Shown here: one piece after another, positions 45,303 to 56,908 of the stretch
Position numbering within the stretch: position 1 is the stretch's first letter
How the letters are laid out: every line of letters starts with the position of its first letter
Source: Volvox africanus
Lineage: Eukaryota > Chlorophyta > Chlorophyceae > Chlamydomonadales > Volvocaceae
Direction: 5' to 3'
Assembly (NCBI GenBank): GCA_030268105.1
Contig: BSDZ01000019.1
Span: 2,729,501 to 2,793,500 of the forward strand
Length of the DNA stretch: 64,000 bases
The notes under the pieces: model-generated
Seen by the model: only the letters and a program-made list of their open reading frames with translations
Database searches by the model: none
What the model was told of the DNA's origin: nothing
Program-made: the position numbers and the translations under genes

Positions 45303-46091
45303 TGTTGTATTCTTCCTTCTTCAATCATGCATTGAATCTGCACGTCTGACTGTTAGCTAGTGCGCACCGTGCTTACGAACAGCAAGGCGATTCAATGTGA
45401 GTAAGTGACAGCTGAAGACCCAAGATTAAGGAAAGATTCAACTTTCAATAACCCTCGTTTACAAATCAGTAGATCGCCGTCAGACCCCGTGGGCAATGTT
45501 CATCACACGGCTGCAGATGGAATGCTAGAATAGCTCAGGCCGAATATATATGATTATATTGTATGTATGCAAATAAGATCGAGTTAAGTACACAGGTACT
45601 TGGTCCAAAGTAGCGCAAGCCGACTTCAGTCTCTAGGCGGCCGTCCTCACACCTATCACGTGGCGATACCGATGCGCAGTACAGGTCTCACTGGATTCCG
45701 ATCTCAAGTGTGAGTACCTTTGTAGCACTGTTCTAAATATCGTGTCATCCGTGATATTATTGAATGAAACACATGCAATATGCGAAGGTCTGAATATCGA
45801 TATTCGGTTGCCGACCCAACCATCGTGATCGTCGCCTTCTCGCATACACGTATGGTTTATGATGTAAATGAAGTAATAACATTTAAAGTATTATTACATG
45901 ATATAAAATGCCAATGGATAGATCGCACATTAATTATCAGCCTCGGGTCAAACATGTTGACCGACAGCGCAATGTTGTGGATGATAATGCGACATGCCTG
46001 ATTAGCTAGATATACTCGAGTATATCATGCTAATATGATTGTATTATGCTTCATGATGTTCAGATGCATTGTGGCCTATTTCAGTGCAACC
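45303..46091 (-). mobile_element. LTR of gypsy P
   Basis: It is about 789 bp. The - strand 5' end is cut by about 28 bp and joined directly to broken pol. The palindrome is present with one change at 45790. It acts as a shared LTR between the pol of P and the fragment at 44828-45302. Confidence 0.83.
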
Positions 46092-47766
46092 ATCCATAAT
46101 TCAGAAAGAAAGGGCTTTGACCTGTAGAGCGGTTAACAGCGTTGTTAAGCAAGAACTCTGCCGAAGTCAGAAATGTATCCCAAACAGAGGGTGTGCGTCC
46201 CGCGAAATTCCTCAACATGTCGCCCAGCGTGCGATTTGTGCGTTCAGTTTGCCCATCGGATTGTGGATGATATGCTGTGCTCAAATGAACACGCATACCT
46301 ACGAGTTGACATAGCGCTTCCCAAAACTTAGACGTGAATTGACCGCCTCGATCTGATATCACATTTTTAGGAACGCCATGTAATCGGACCACGTTATCGA
46401 AAAATAATCGTGCTGTTTGCTCAGCGGTGCAAGACGAGGTGCAGGGGGCTAAGTGAACCATCTTGGTCAAGCGATCGACCATAACGAACACCGCGTCGTA
46501 TCCCCCCTCAGTTTTGGGCAGCGCGACTACAAAGTCCATAGAAACACTTTCCCAAGGGGCATCTGGTATAGATAAAGGTTGTAATAAACCCTGGTCCTTA
46601 CCGGATAGTGCTTTATTGCGCTGACATAAACTGCACCTTTGCACAAAGTTTTCCACATCCTTCACCACGCGCGGCCACCAGAATAATTGTCGTACGAGCT
46701 CTGCCAGACGCGTACTTCCAGGATGTCCTGCTAACGGATCCTCGTGGAACCGTGCAAGAATATCGTAGCGCAAAGCGTCATCGTTCGGCACGACGATTTG
46801 TGTGGTCGAACCATCTTTCCGTAGCCACAAATCGTTGCGCTTGTGCAGATGCTCCACATTACTTGGAGAAGCAAACCATGGATCGGTCTGATATGCCATC
46901 CTGAGTCGTTGCGCGAGATCCGCTGCTATCGGCACCTCCTGACTGCGCGAACGAGTAACCGGTGCTGCCAAAATCGCAGCATGTAATGATGGATGTCGAC
47001 TGAGGGCGTCAGCAATATTAATTCTGTCGGTGATATATTCAGACGTACAGTCGAAACGAGATAGATATTCCATCCACCGGGCTTGTCGTCGGTTAAGTGT
47101 GGGGACACTCTGCAAGAATGTCAGCAGTTTGTGGTCAGTCTTCAGCGTAAAAGGACGACCTTTGAGGTAACAGCGCCACTCCTTCAAAGCATGTAGAGCT
47201 GCCAACAGCTCCTGCTCTCCGGGTTTATATCGGGTCTCTGCACCCGAGAACGTTTTACTCGTGAAGGTGATCGGTCGTCCTTCCTGCAACAATACAGCGC
47301 CACTTCCATGCAAGGAAGCATCCGATACAACTTCAACACGGAATGGCAACGAGTAATCAGGGAAAGAGAGGGTAACATCATCGGCGATGATTCGCTTGAG
47401 CTCTTTGAATGCCCCCTGACACACGGGTGTCCAGGCTTCGAGGGAAGCGAAACCTCCTTTCTTCGTCAAATTCGTAAGCGGGGCCGCAATAATGGAGTAT
47501 TTATTGATAAACTTACGGAAGTAGTTGGTCAAACCCAAGAACTGGCGTAGTTCGGTGAGGTTCTGAGGCGCAGGCCATTCGCGAACCACAGCTACCTTCC
47601 GTGGGTCCATCCTTATTCCAGTGGCCGACACGATGTGGCCCAAATACTCCACCTGAGGCTGCGCCCAAAAACACTTGGCACGTTTAGCAAACAATTGCTC
47701 CTGCTTCATCACCTCAAGCACGAGCTTGAGATGCTTCAGGTGCTCCTCACGCGTCTTGGAATATAT
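46092..47766 (-). pseudogene. Gypsy P pol, RT to integrase
   Basis: The - strand reads from RT ([20 protein letters not shown], next to the B insertion) through [20 protein letters not shown], RNase H ([16 protein letters not shown]) and integrase with finger [32 protein letters not shown] and [15 protein letters not shown], and stops at FFLNYG where it joins the LTR. The frame is open throughout this part, and the Arg codon mutated to TGA in M and N is intact. The chromodomain is missing. The upstream half is expected beyond copia B, outside the window. Confidence 0.88.
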
Positions 47767-47805
47767 TGTTGTGATTGTTGCAATTATGCAGGATTTCACG
47801 TCATC

Positions 47806-47999
47806 GTAATACAGTTTGGTAATGGTTGTGTAATAGCTCTTACTTAGGTGCGAGTAACTACGACGTGAGTTAGATATCAAGATGAGTGCCGTACAGTTAT
47901 TAATAGTAATAGTAATACAGTTTGGTAATGGTTGTGTAATAGCTCTTACTTAGGTGCGAGTAACTACGATGTGAGTTAGATATCAAGATGAGTGCCGTA
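47806..47999 (+). repeat. 106-bp tandem duplication in the B LTR
   Basis: The word GTAATACAGTTTGGTAATGG and what follows begins at 47806 and again at 47912. The second copy is interrupted at 47999 by element A and continues at 53218. The copies differ at one position noticed (CGACG/CGATG). Confidence 0.9.
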
Positions 48000-48466
48000 T
48001 GTTAAGTCTTGGACGGTGCAAACATTGGTTGCCACAACCTTGGAACTGTCCTAGAGAAGGAGCTCGGAGCTGTCCTAGAGAAGGAGCTTGGGGGCGGCCC
48101 GGGGGCCCGCGACCGGGGCCCCGGGCCGCCGGGGACAGCGGGGCGCTGTGAAGTTGTGGACGGTGCAAACCGTCGCAGGGCGGCAGTTGTGACAGGCAGT
48201 TGCAGGGTGCAAGGTGATAGGTGCTGAGCAGCCGCCAAGTGGTAGGAAGTTGCTGGTGGTAGGTGCTAGGCAACTACCCAATGGTAGAGAGCTGCATAGA
48301 CACTTGACTGCGGTGCTCCAGGGAGCGGATCAGAAGCCATCAGAACTAGTATTTAAGGGTGCCTGTCTCCCAACAGCTAGCAATCGTCCAGTGTCTTATA
48401 CATCTGACCTCCTCTGACCTCTGTAATACTTCATAGCAGCTTTATACTTCCTTTATCTCCTTAACA
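48000..48466 (+). mobile_element. A 5' LTR
   Basis: It starts TGTTAAGTCTTGG and ends CTTAACA. It contains a very GC-rich stem-loop (48093-48130, 16-bp arms with one mismatch, 6-nt loop) and two copies of CTGTCCTAGAGAAGGAGCT about 22 bp apart. A TATTTAAG at 48351 could serve as a TATA-like element. Confidence 0.95.
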
Positions 48467-48480
48467 GGTTATGAGCCCCG
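48467..48480 (+). promoter_or_regulatory. A primer binding site
   Basis: GGTTATGAGCCCCG follows the LTR end directly. It is of internal-tRNA type. Confidence 0.85.
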
Positions 48481-48510
48481 CCTGGGCGCTCTGAGAGAAC
48501 CAAGAACAAC

Positions 48511-51500
48511 ATGGGCAAGGACAAGTTGGCTGAACCCCTCGATCTCAACAACTACTCTACATGGGCCTATCGGTTTGAGAACTTGTGTGCTGAGCATAAC
48601 TTGAACAGGGCGCTGTTGACTGAGCCGGTTACAGATGAAGAGGTCGCTGCATCGGAGCGAGTGAAGAATCTGCTGGTGAAGAATGTGAAGGACTGCCATC
48701 TGCCGGTCATCAAGGCATCGCCGAACGCCAAAATGGCGTGGGATGGCCTTGCTGCGATTTTTGCCGCCAACAACCATGCCCGCAGATCTCAGCTGCGTCA
48801 GGAGTATACTAAGCTGGCGATGAAGAAGGGAGAGGCCCTGCCGGTGTACCTTGCAAGAGTGCGGGAGCTACACACAGATCTGCTGAAGGTGGGCCAGGCC
48901 ACCAGTGAACAAGACATGACGTATGCAATGCTGACGGGTCTACCTCAGAAGTATGAGGTGATAGTGTCGATTTTGACGACACAGTCTGGTGAGCTTACGC
49001 TGTCTAGTGCAACCGCACAACTGCTGGCGTTCGAAGCTAGGGTAGGGAGCATGCATGAGGCCTCTACCAGCTCGTCTGCTTTTGTCAGTGCGGGTAGGGG
49101 AAGCTCAGCCACAGGAAGTGCGCCCCGACGTGGAGGAAGCCACGTCCGCGGCGGATCACGGGAGCCACTGCAGTGCTGGAACTGTGGAAAGCCCGGGCAT
49201 CTGGCGAGGGGGTGCACTGCCCCCAGGATGGCTCAGAGGTCTGGCTCATGGAGCTCGGCGCCTAGAGGACCCGGTTATGGGTCAGGCGGCCTGGAGCGCA
49301 CAAGAATGGGCGGCCATGGAGAGGCCGCGGGCGGGCCCAGCTTGGGGAGCGACCGCCGAGGTTATGGCCGGCACGACCATGTGGACGGTGCCGGCGACAG
49401 GGGCAATGCTAGCCCGAGGAACTTTGCCTTTGTGGCATCTGGGTCTGACCGCCTGAAAGGTTGGTACCTGGATTCTGGTGCATCTCATCATCTGACATAT
49501 GATGCAGATCAGATAGTGGACGTCCGCGAGCTGGCGGAGTCAGAAAAGTTCGAGATCCTGAGTGTGAACGGGGGGATCATCAGGCCCACAGCGGTAGGGA
49601 CTCTGAGGCTTATCCCCGGGGTCAATATGCATGCACGGGTGACGGTGGAAGAGGTGTATCTTGTTCCCGACAGCTTTGCAAATGTGCTGTCAGTTGCTGC
49701 CCTGGATAAGCAGGGTGGGTCAGTTTGCTTTGAGGATGGCCAAGTCACTATGCGCAAGGGTGGTGAGAAGATTCTGACGGGCCAGCGCTTGGGCGACCTT
49801 TATGCCCTATCATGCTTTTCGATTCCCAGGTCTGCTTCCAGGTTGAGATACACCCAGCCTTTTGGTGGAGTGGCTCATGGGAAGTCTGCATCTGAATCAA
49901 TGGACCTGTGGCACCGCCGGTATGGACACCTTGGCCTAGGTAATCTTGAGAGGTTGGTGGGTGAAGGCATGGTGTCAGGGGTGCGTTTTGCAAAGGAGCA
50001 GGTGAAGGGAGCCGGAGATGCGGGTGTGTGCGAGCCATGTGTGATGTCACGGCAGCGCCGAGGGCCCTTCCCATCAACTGGGCATAAGGTGGATCAACCA
50101 CTAGCTCTTATTCATCTTGATGTTTGTGGTCCGATGCCTGAGCGAACACCAACGGGTTCCCTCTACCTAACTGTCTTGTTGGATGACTATACTGGTTTTT
50201 CGGCTGTAGCCTTTACACCTACCAAGGAAGCGGTGACGGACAAGGTGATGACTATGGTGAATCAGCTGGAGACGTACAGTGGTTTTCGGGTCAAGGAGGT
50301 ACGGTCTGATCAAGGGGGTGAGTTCATTAACAGTCCCCTGCAGGAGTTTTTCCGTACGAAAGGGATTCGGCATGGGCCTACGGTGGGGTATGCCCCCGAG
50401 CAGAATGGAGCTGCTGAGCGCTTGAATAGGACTCTGTTAGAGAAGATGCGTGCTCTATTGGCTGAGTCTCAATTTCCCCAATGCATGTGGGCTGAGGCTG
50501 TCTCTACGGCGAATTACCTTCGGAATATTTCACCTGTGTCCGGTCGGCCCTGCACCCCGTATGAAGCTTTCTCAGGGGAACATCCTGATGTGAGTCATCT
50601 ACGTGTGTTTGGATGTACGGCATCTGTCCATATCCCCAAGGAGAAGCGCAATAAATTAGATCCGGTAAGTCGCAAGGGTGTTCTGGTTGGGTACGGCGAT
50701 GCAGGCCAGTACCGTATCCTTTTTTCAGACAATGTAGTGTCGGTGCACTCTGATGTCACCTTTGATGAGCGGAATGTCGGTGTGAAAGCACAGCAAGCTA
50801 GTCGTGCAAAGAAGTCCGTAAGGTGGCGCAACCCCGTAGACAGTACTCCTGATTCTGATAGTGATAGTGATGATGATGATGATAATGATGAGTGGGAACC
50901 GGCCCCTCACACCCAAGGTGGCGGATCCTCTACTGGTGCAGGAGGTTCAGGGGATAACAGCGGTGGACCAACAGGGGGTGGTGATGCTTCCGGCGCAGGT
51001 CCCTCGGGGAGTTCGTCCGGTGCTGGCCCCTCTGTGGGTGCTGCCGGTGCGAGTAACAATTTTGAGTCTAGGTACCCTGTCCGTGATCGAAAACGGCCGT
51101 CCGAGTGGTGGCGCAGTGAGGACCCTAGGTCTGTTGCCGGCCGGGTCCATGTGGCTGCCGCAACCAAAGTGTCTGAGCCCAACACTTATGCTGAAGCGGT
51201 GTCTGGGGCGCAGGCCAGCGAGTGGAAAAGGGCTATGGATGACGAAATTAACTCTCAGTTGGCAAATGGAACCTGGACCTTAGAAACACCCCCGCCAGGC
51301 ACGAAGCTTATTCCATGTCGCTGGGTGTATAAGGTGAAACACAATCCAGATGGTAGTGTTGAGCGGTTTAAAGCGCGCTTGGTCGCAAAAGGGTTTGTAC
51401 AGCGCGAGGGGGTGGATTATGGTGAGCTCTTTGCGCCTACGTCCCGGAGCTCATCTTTTCGAGTCCTTTTAGCGGTTGCAGCGGCTAGAAAAATGCCCAT

Positions 51501-52723
51501 TCACCAGCTAGATGTGACGACTGCGTTCTTGAATGGAGAACTGAAGGAGGATCTTTGGATGGAGCAGCCACCGGGGTACGAGTCGGAAACTCCAGGCCTG
51601 GCCTGTCACCTGCATAAGTCCATCTATGGTCTAAAGCAGGCCCCACGGTGCTGGTATGATAAGTTGTGTGAGAAGTTTGCCGAGATTGGGCTGTTCCCGT
51701 CTAAATCAGATCCGGCTATGTTTCTGAAGGTTGATGAAAGGGGAGTGGTGGTTGCATTGGTTCATGTGGATGATACGTGTGTGGCCTCAGATGATTTAGA
51801 ATTGGTGCGGAAGGTGAAAGAGGCGATTGGTCAGTGCTTCAAGATTCGGGACCTAGGGGAGGCACGAGTATTTTTGGGCATGGATATTCGTCGAGAGAAG
51901 GATGGCGATATTGTGTTGAGTCAATCTCGTTATATTGAGCAGATTCTGGAGCGGCACAACATGCTGGATGCCAAAGATCGGGCAACTCCTCTCAACTCCT
52001 CTGGCAATGGGTACAAGGGCTGCCCCAGTGACTGATGATGAAGGCAAACTGCTGGAGGACCCAACGCCTTACCGAGCTCTGGTGGGAGAACTCAACTACC
52101 TTGCAGTGAGTACACGTCCCGACCTGGCCTATGCCCTGAGTGTGCTTTCCCGGTCCATGGCTAAGCCTACCCGCGCTGCAATGAGTGCGGCAAAGGGAGT
52201 GCTGCGGTACCTGGCGGGTACTCGGGAGATGGGTCTTCGGTTTCCTGGCGGACAAGGGCTGCAGCTGGATGGCTACAGTGATTCGGATTGGGCAGGAGAC
52301 ACAGTTACCCGCAGGTCAACAACTGGTTATGTTTTCCGAGTGAACGGTACTGCGATAAGTTGGAGCAGCCAGCTGCAGCGTACCGTGGCAGCATCATCAG
52401 TGGAGGCAGAGTATCAAGCTCTTTCCAGTGCGGTGAGAGAAGCCCTTTGGCTGTCAAAGCTGTCTGACGATCTGAAGATCGGCACCTCCCCCTCGATTAT
52501 TAAGGTGGATTCCCAGGGGGCGATGAATATCAGCAACAACCCTATGACGTCCCAGCGGTCCAAGCATATTGATGTGATGCATCATCTAGTCAGAGAGCGG
52601 GTCGCAAGTGGGGAGGTTGAGCTTAGGTACTGCCCTACGGAGAAGATGGTGGCTGATGTGATGACGAAGGCCTTGGGTGAAGCCAAGTTCAAGTGGTGCC
52701 GTGCCTCCATGGGTGTAGTCTAG
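48511..52723 (+). CDS. gag-pol: A gag-pol polyprotein, interrupted by one 10-bp duplication
   Basis: From ATG 48511 (MGKDKLAEPLDLNNYSTWAY) one frame covers the Gag helical domain, zinc knuckle CWNCGKPGHLARGC, protease WYLDSGASHHLTYDADQ, integrase (WHRRYGHLG to CEPCVMSRQ, IHLDVCGPM, VRSDQGGEF, APEQNGAAERLNRT), an acidic/Gly linker and RT (QLDVTTAFLNGELKEDLWM, ALVHVDD, FLGMDIRRE). It stops at 52035. The +1 frame continues with GELNYLAVSTRPDLAY, RNase H (YSDSDWAGD, SVEAEYQALSSAVREALWL) and EKMVADVMTKAL to TAG 52721-52723. The cause is visible: CAACTCCTCT occurs twice in tandem (51983-51992, 51993-52002) where related copies have one. Otherwise the protein is complete (about 1400 residues). A mutation, an assembly error or, less likely, a frameshift site could explain it. 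Confidence 0.93.
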
Positions 52724-52745
52724 TGGGGTTTGCACCGAGGGGGCG

Positions 52746-53212
52746 TGTTAAGTCTTGGACGGTGCAAACATTGGTTGCCACAACCTTGGAACTGTCCTAG
52801 AGAAGGAGCTCGGAGCTGTCCTAGAGAAGGAGCTTGGGGGCGGCCCGGGGGCCCGCGACCGGGGCCCCGGGCCGCCGGGGACAGCGGGGCGCTGTGAAGT
52901 TGTGGACGGTGCAAACCGTCGCAGGGCGGCAGTTGTGACAGGCAGTTGCAGGGTGCAAGGTGATAGGTGCTGAGCAGCCGCCAAGTGGTAGGAAGTTGCT
53001 GGTGGTAGGTGCTAGGCAACTACCCAATGGTAGAGAGCTGCATAGACACTTGACTGCGGTGCTCCAGGGAGCGGATCAGAAGCCATCAGAACTAGTATTT
53101 AAGGGTGCCTGTCTCCCAACAGCTAGCAATCGTCCAGTGTCTTATACATCTGACCTCCTCTGACCTCTGTAATACTTCATAGCAGCTTTATACTTCCTTT
53201 ATCTCCTTAACA
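52746..53212 (+). mobile_element. A 3' LTR
   Basis: It is 467 bp, identical as read to 48000-48466, preceded by ACCGAGGGGGCG. The GC stem-loop is at 52839-52876. Confidence 0.95.
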
Positions 53213-53381
53213 CCGTACAGTTATTATCGCGAGTATATTGTTTATGCGCACTATGCTCTAGTTAGTCTTGCGCGTTACTAACGTTGATACTATAATTATT
53301 TATGCCAAATATACACGGTTCCTGCGTCAATACATTGTAATCTATCCACGTTTCGCATCGGTTGCTCCTATCTTCGTAAGA

Positions 53382-53708
53382 GGTTATGAGCCCCGGCTCT
53401 TCTGAGCCGTAATTATCTCGTCAAGGCATAGGCATCAACCTTTTGGCCAAGCGCTTTCAATTGGTGGTGGCAAATACAAGTCTGGCAACTTTGACTCTAC
53501 AACTGAAGTCGCCAAAAGCTCTGAGTGCCGGAATCAGCGACTGCTCGTGGTGCAAGAATTGAGGAATCACTCGTGACGCAAATACTGGTCCACAAAATAC
53601 GGAGCACAGCGACCGCCGCCTCTGGTCAATAACGACCATAATTGCCTGCCTACATCGGGAACTGTAACGCGCAACAATGGGAAAGGATAGGTTATCAGAC
53701 CCATTAGG
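53382..53708 (+). pseudogene. B primer site, leader and gag start
   Basis: GGTTATGAGCCCCG is at 53382-53395. A leader of about 280 bp without recognised coding follows. The gag frame starts at ATG 53677 (MGKDRLSDPLG) and is cut after 11 codons by element C at TTAGG (53704-53708). It continues at 62476. Confidence 0.82.
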
Positions 53709-53875
53709 TGTTAGAATTACGTTAATTAGTTCGTTCAGACTCGCAACATGGTTCCGAAACCATACGACTTTATTGTACGGAAATTCTCTGCTAGTGAGCC
53801 AATGGCAGCTCTACCAAAGTTTACTTTCTTATCCTTGTAACGAATACGTGGTGTAGATCCACTTATTTCTAACAG
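53709..53875 (+). mobile_element. C 5' LTR
   Basis: It starts TGTTAGAATTACG and ends TTTCTAACA. It is 167 bp, one T longer than the 3' LTR, with about three substitutions between the two. Confidence 0.93.
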
Positions 53876-53950
53876 GTTATGAGCCCCGCGCATAGGCGCG
53901 CGTCGGAGAGGCCATATCCTTGCCGTGTGCGTTGAGCCGGCACGTCATGA

Positions 53951-55028
53951 AGGATCCGGGGATGCAGTCGTCTCCGATGTTGTTTGGACGTAAGGAGTAT
54001 GCTGTTGTGAAGCAAGCAGTGTTGACCCAATTAAACAGCTTCTGGCTCCATTGCTGACAGCGGAGAGCGACATCGCCTGCGGACAGCAAGAACATGAAGT
54101 CACAATAGCCAGCACAAGTTACGCCAACAGCAACAATGATATCGGCCAAAGTGGCCGCGGCGGCCATAGGAGTTGCCATGGACGTGGCGGCGGTGGCGGC
54201 GGCAACCCACGTGTAGGTCGTGGCAGCCGTGGCCAACAATTCAACGACCGCAATGGCGGGAGTGTTTTCAAGGGCAAATGTTTTTATTGCAAAGAGCCGG
54301 GACACACGATCCAAAATTGTTTACAGCGCCAAGCCGATGAGGCAGCGTGGCGACAAGCTGGGCAGCAGCAGGCGCAGCCGCCGGTGCAGCGCCAGGTGCC
54401 GGGGCAGTATCGACACCTCATCGCATCGATCAACTCATTTCTCCTAGGTCTGCAGATGGCTCCAGGAGAGTGGGTAGTAGACACTGGAGCGGAGGCTCAT
54501 GTCACAACATTGTCAAACGACTTAGTGGCTTTCACACCTGTGGAGGCGGCGTGTGATACAATCTTTCGCATGCCTGATCAGCGCTTAGTTCGTCCGTCGG
54601 GGATAGGGACGGTAACGTTTAGTTCTGTCCGTTATAATACAGACGTGACGGTGCAGCAGATCCACGTTGTTCCCGACGTACACATCAACTTATTTTCAGT
54701 CAAGGCCCTTCAACGGGAGCTGATGCTTCCGGTGTGTGCAGTCCTGTCAACAGACAGCGAATCATACATAGAGATTGGAGGTGAGCCAGCGATTGAAGTG
54801 TACTCACGAGACGGAATGTTCTTTATTCGTGATATCACGAAAAATGGTTTGGTTCCGATGCGTAATGTTGCTACAGTTGAGGTCGCCCGGGATGAAGCCC
54901 AAAACAATCAAGGGGCACCCGCCAGTGGCAGTGGAGTGATCCGTGAACCCATCGTCCAAGGTGGAACGAAGTGGGTTCGTCCGTTTGGATCTGGTGTAAA
55001 GAGTTCCGTAGTTAGTGCGTTTGAATGA
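53951..55028 (+). pseudogene. C gag remnant and protease
   Basis: A short Gag start (MKDPGMQSSPMLFGRKEYAV) soon hits a stop, and most of the Gag helical domain is absent. From about 54051 the frame is open: a Gly/Arg-rich stretch, zinc knuckle CFYCKEPGHTIQNC, then the protease WVVDTGAEAHVTTLSNDLVA and VQQIHVVPDVHINLFSVKAL, ending at 55028. DTGA replaces the DSGA of the other copia families here. The frame breaks between this part and integrase. Confidence 0.85.
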
Positions 55029-55055
55029 GGTGCGTGGGAAAAGGTCAAGACTGAG

Positions 55056-56015
55056 ATGACCCGTGCGGAGATTGGTGTAGCATCAGTTGCACGGAAGTCC
55101 TGTGAAGTAGATCCACGTCTTGCCCGTGCGGGGGTAGCGCGCGCAATGTCCATGTCATTACATCGGCGAATGGGTCACCTAGGGTATGGTAACCTTCGAA
55201 AGCTCGTTTCGTCGGGCATGGTTACAGGTGCAGGGACATCTGAACTGGATGTGTTGGCGTGGAAGGAGGAGTTTTGCGAGCCCTGTGCACTAGGGATGCA
55301 GACCCGTCAACCGCATGCATCAACGGGCACTGTTACGAAGAACAGACTTGAGTTAGTGCATATGGACCTGTGTGGTCCGCTGTCTGTTGAATCGGCAGGC
55401 GGCAAATCGTACTTTGTGACATTTTATGATGACTTTACCAAGTTTTCGTCTGTTAGCTTGGTTTCACAAAAGTCAGAAGTGCCAAAAATCGTTCGCGAAG
55501 CTTTGGTGTTGTGGGAACCAGCGTGTGCACACGGACCGAGGCACGGAGTACGTTAATAATGAGTTATCGAATGTATTTCGTGAGTTTGGAATCTTCCATG
55601 AGAAGACTGCCCCGTACAGTCCGGAGCAGAATGATGCTGCTGAGCGTTTGAATAGGATATTGCTACAGAAGATGCGTGCAATGCTTATTGATTCAGGCTT
55701 TCCGATGCAGATGTGGGGTGAAGCCTTGCTCACAGCCAATTTCTACGAAATTTGTCTCCAACAGTAAATAGCGATTTGACGCCGTGGGAGCGTTTCACTG
55801 GCAGTAAGCCAGATCTGTCAAAATTGCGCGTCTTTGGGTCGCGTGCATATGTGATGCTACCGCAGCGACAGCACAGTAAGTTGGATCCTGTTGCTGTGCA
55901 GGGCTATCTTGTGGGATATGAGCCAGGTTTTAGTGCATGGCGAGTTTGGGTTCTTTGGATGGAACCATACATATCAGCACAGACGTCAAATTTGACGAAT
56001 CAGCTCGCAAGCTTT
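55056..56015 (+). pseudogene. C integrase, broken
   Basis: It has the HHCC finger (LHRRMGHLGYGNLRKLVSSG to CEPCALGMQ), VHMDLCGPL, then after frameshifts near 55545 and 55740 TDRGTEYVNNELSNVF, SPEQNDAAERLNRILLQKM and FGSRAYVMLPQRQHSKLDPV. The frame shifts again near 55945 to a reading with HISTDVKFDESARKLS, where D is inserted. The continuation after D (60748) is STSGDFSNTVDKTTDSDEEE in the same frame if one TTT is counted once. Confidence 0.87.
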
Positions 56016-56450
56016 CACTATAACAAGGAATTCGTGCGTTAGCTCGCGTTAGGCTTGCGTTAGGGACCCCTAACGCAAGCCTAACGCAAGCTTAACGCAA
56101 ACTAACGCAAGCTAACGCAAAGCCTAACGCAAATCAAACGCATTGCGTTATTGTTTGTGTCTCGCTAACGCAATCCTAACGCACCTAACGCAATCGCAAA
56201 TAAACTTTTTTGGGAGGGAACGAAAATGTTTGCGTTTACTTTGCGTTAGCTAACGCAACCTAACGCGAACTTACGCAATGTCAAACGCACCCACATAGAT
56301 TCTAAGGTGTGCGTTAGGCCTAACGCAACGCAAGCGTAAGAGACCCATACGCAAGCAAAAATAAATAGCGTGCATGGAAGTTAACGCACTTAAAGTTCTC
56401 TAACGCACAATATACGCACGCCTAATGCGCATTAACGCATGCTTACGTAT
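56016..56450. repeat. D left terminal inverted repeat and subterminal repeats
   Basis: I count 21 TAACGC or GCGTTA units in mixed orientation, usually extended to TAACGCAA. In CACTA elements such repeats bind an accessory transposition protein. Confidence 0.88.
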
Positions 56451-56908
56451 GCTGCGAATAATGCGTACACAGCTAGCAGTTGTTGTACTGTTTCAGTTAT
56501 CATTCCTGTTATTGTTTGCTGTTTTGCCCACCCGCTGCAGAATTATTTTTGTGTGTACGGAAACCATCCTGTCATAATGTACGTAGCTGTTATGAAGAAT
56601 ATCAATAGGATTTTAGTTTTGATAGATGAAGATATTTCAGGCAATAATTTACAGCTCATTATTCGGAAAGCATCCAGTTAAGCAGCCATTGGTGAGTGAC
56701 TACCCATTAATTCAACGAAACAATCAAATTTCTACACATCCAATCCTGCCAATCAAATTTTGTTTATGAGTTAAATAATCATATGAACCATGCACCAATC
56801 ATTTCAATCATCATTAGGTACATACATCCTAACTTCATCTGCCACCGCACATTTAGCAGCCCGCTCTAACATAAGCTTAGAAACAAACATGATAGATGTT
56901 AGTTCTAT
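56451..56908. other. D non-coding spacer, left
   Basis: AT-rich sequence between the subterminal repeats and the stop codon of the - strand gene. It probably includes that gene's 3' UTR. Nothing else is seen. Confidence 0.4.

Larger units (their letters stand above)
48000..53212 (+). mobile_element. Copia element A, complete and young
   Basis: It is 5213 bp with 467-bp LTRs that are identical as far as I can read. It is flanked by CCGTA (47995-47999 and 53213-53217). It carries a primer site (48467-48480), one gag-pol frame broken once, and a polypurine tract (52733-52745). It sits in the second copy of the LTR duplication of B. Confidence 0.95.

Noticed and set aside
30941..47766. Envelope-like gene making the gypsy elements retrovirus-like
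   Set aside because: Pol ends with a chromodomain followed within about 60 bp by the polypurine tract and LTR. No further frame is present.
48002..48420. Short ORFs within the LTRs of A
   Set aside because: They recur identically in both LTRs, span regulatory sequence and match no family.
51935..52035. Programmed frameshift in copia A
   Set aside because: An exact tandem decamer explains the shift and related copies are in frame without it.
56036..56450. CRISPR-like dense short repeats
   Set aside because: The units are 6-8 bp in both orientations without regular spacers. They fit CACTA subterminal repeats.
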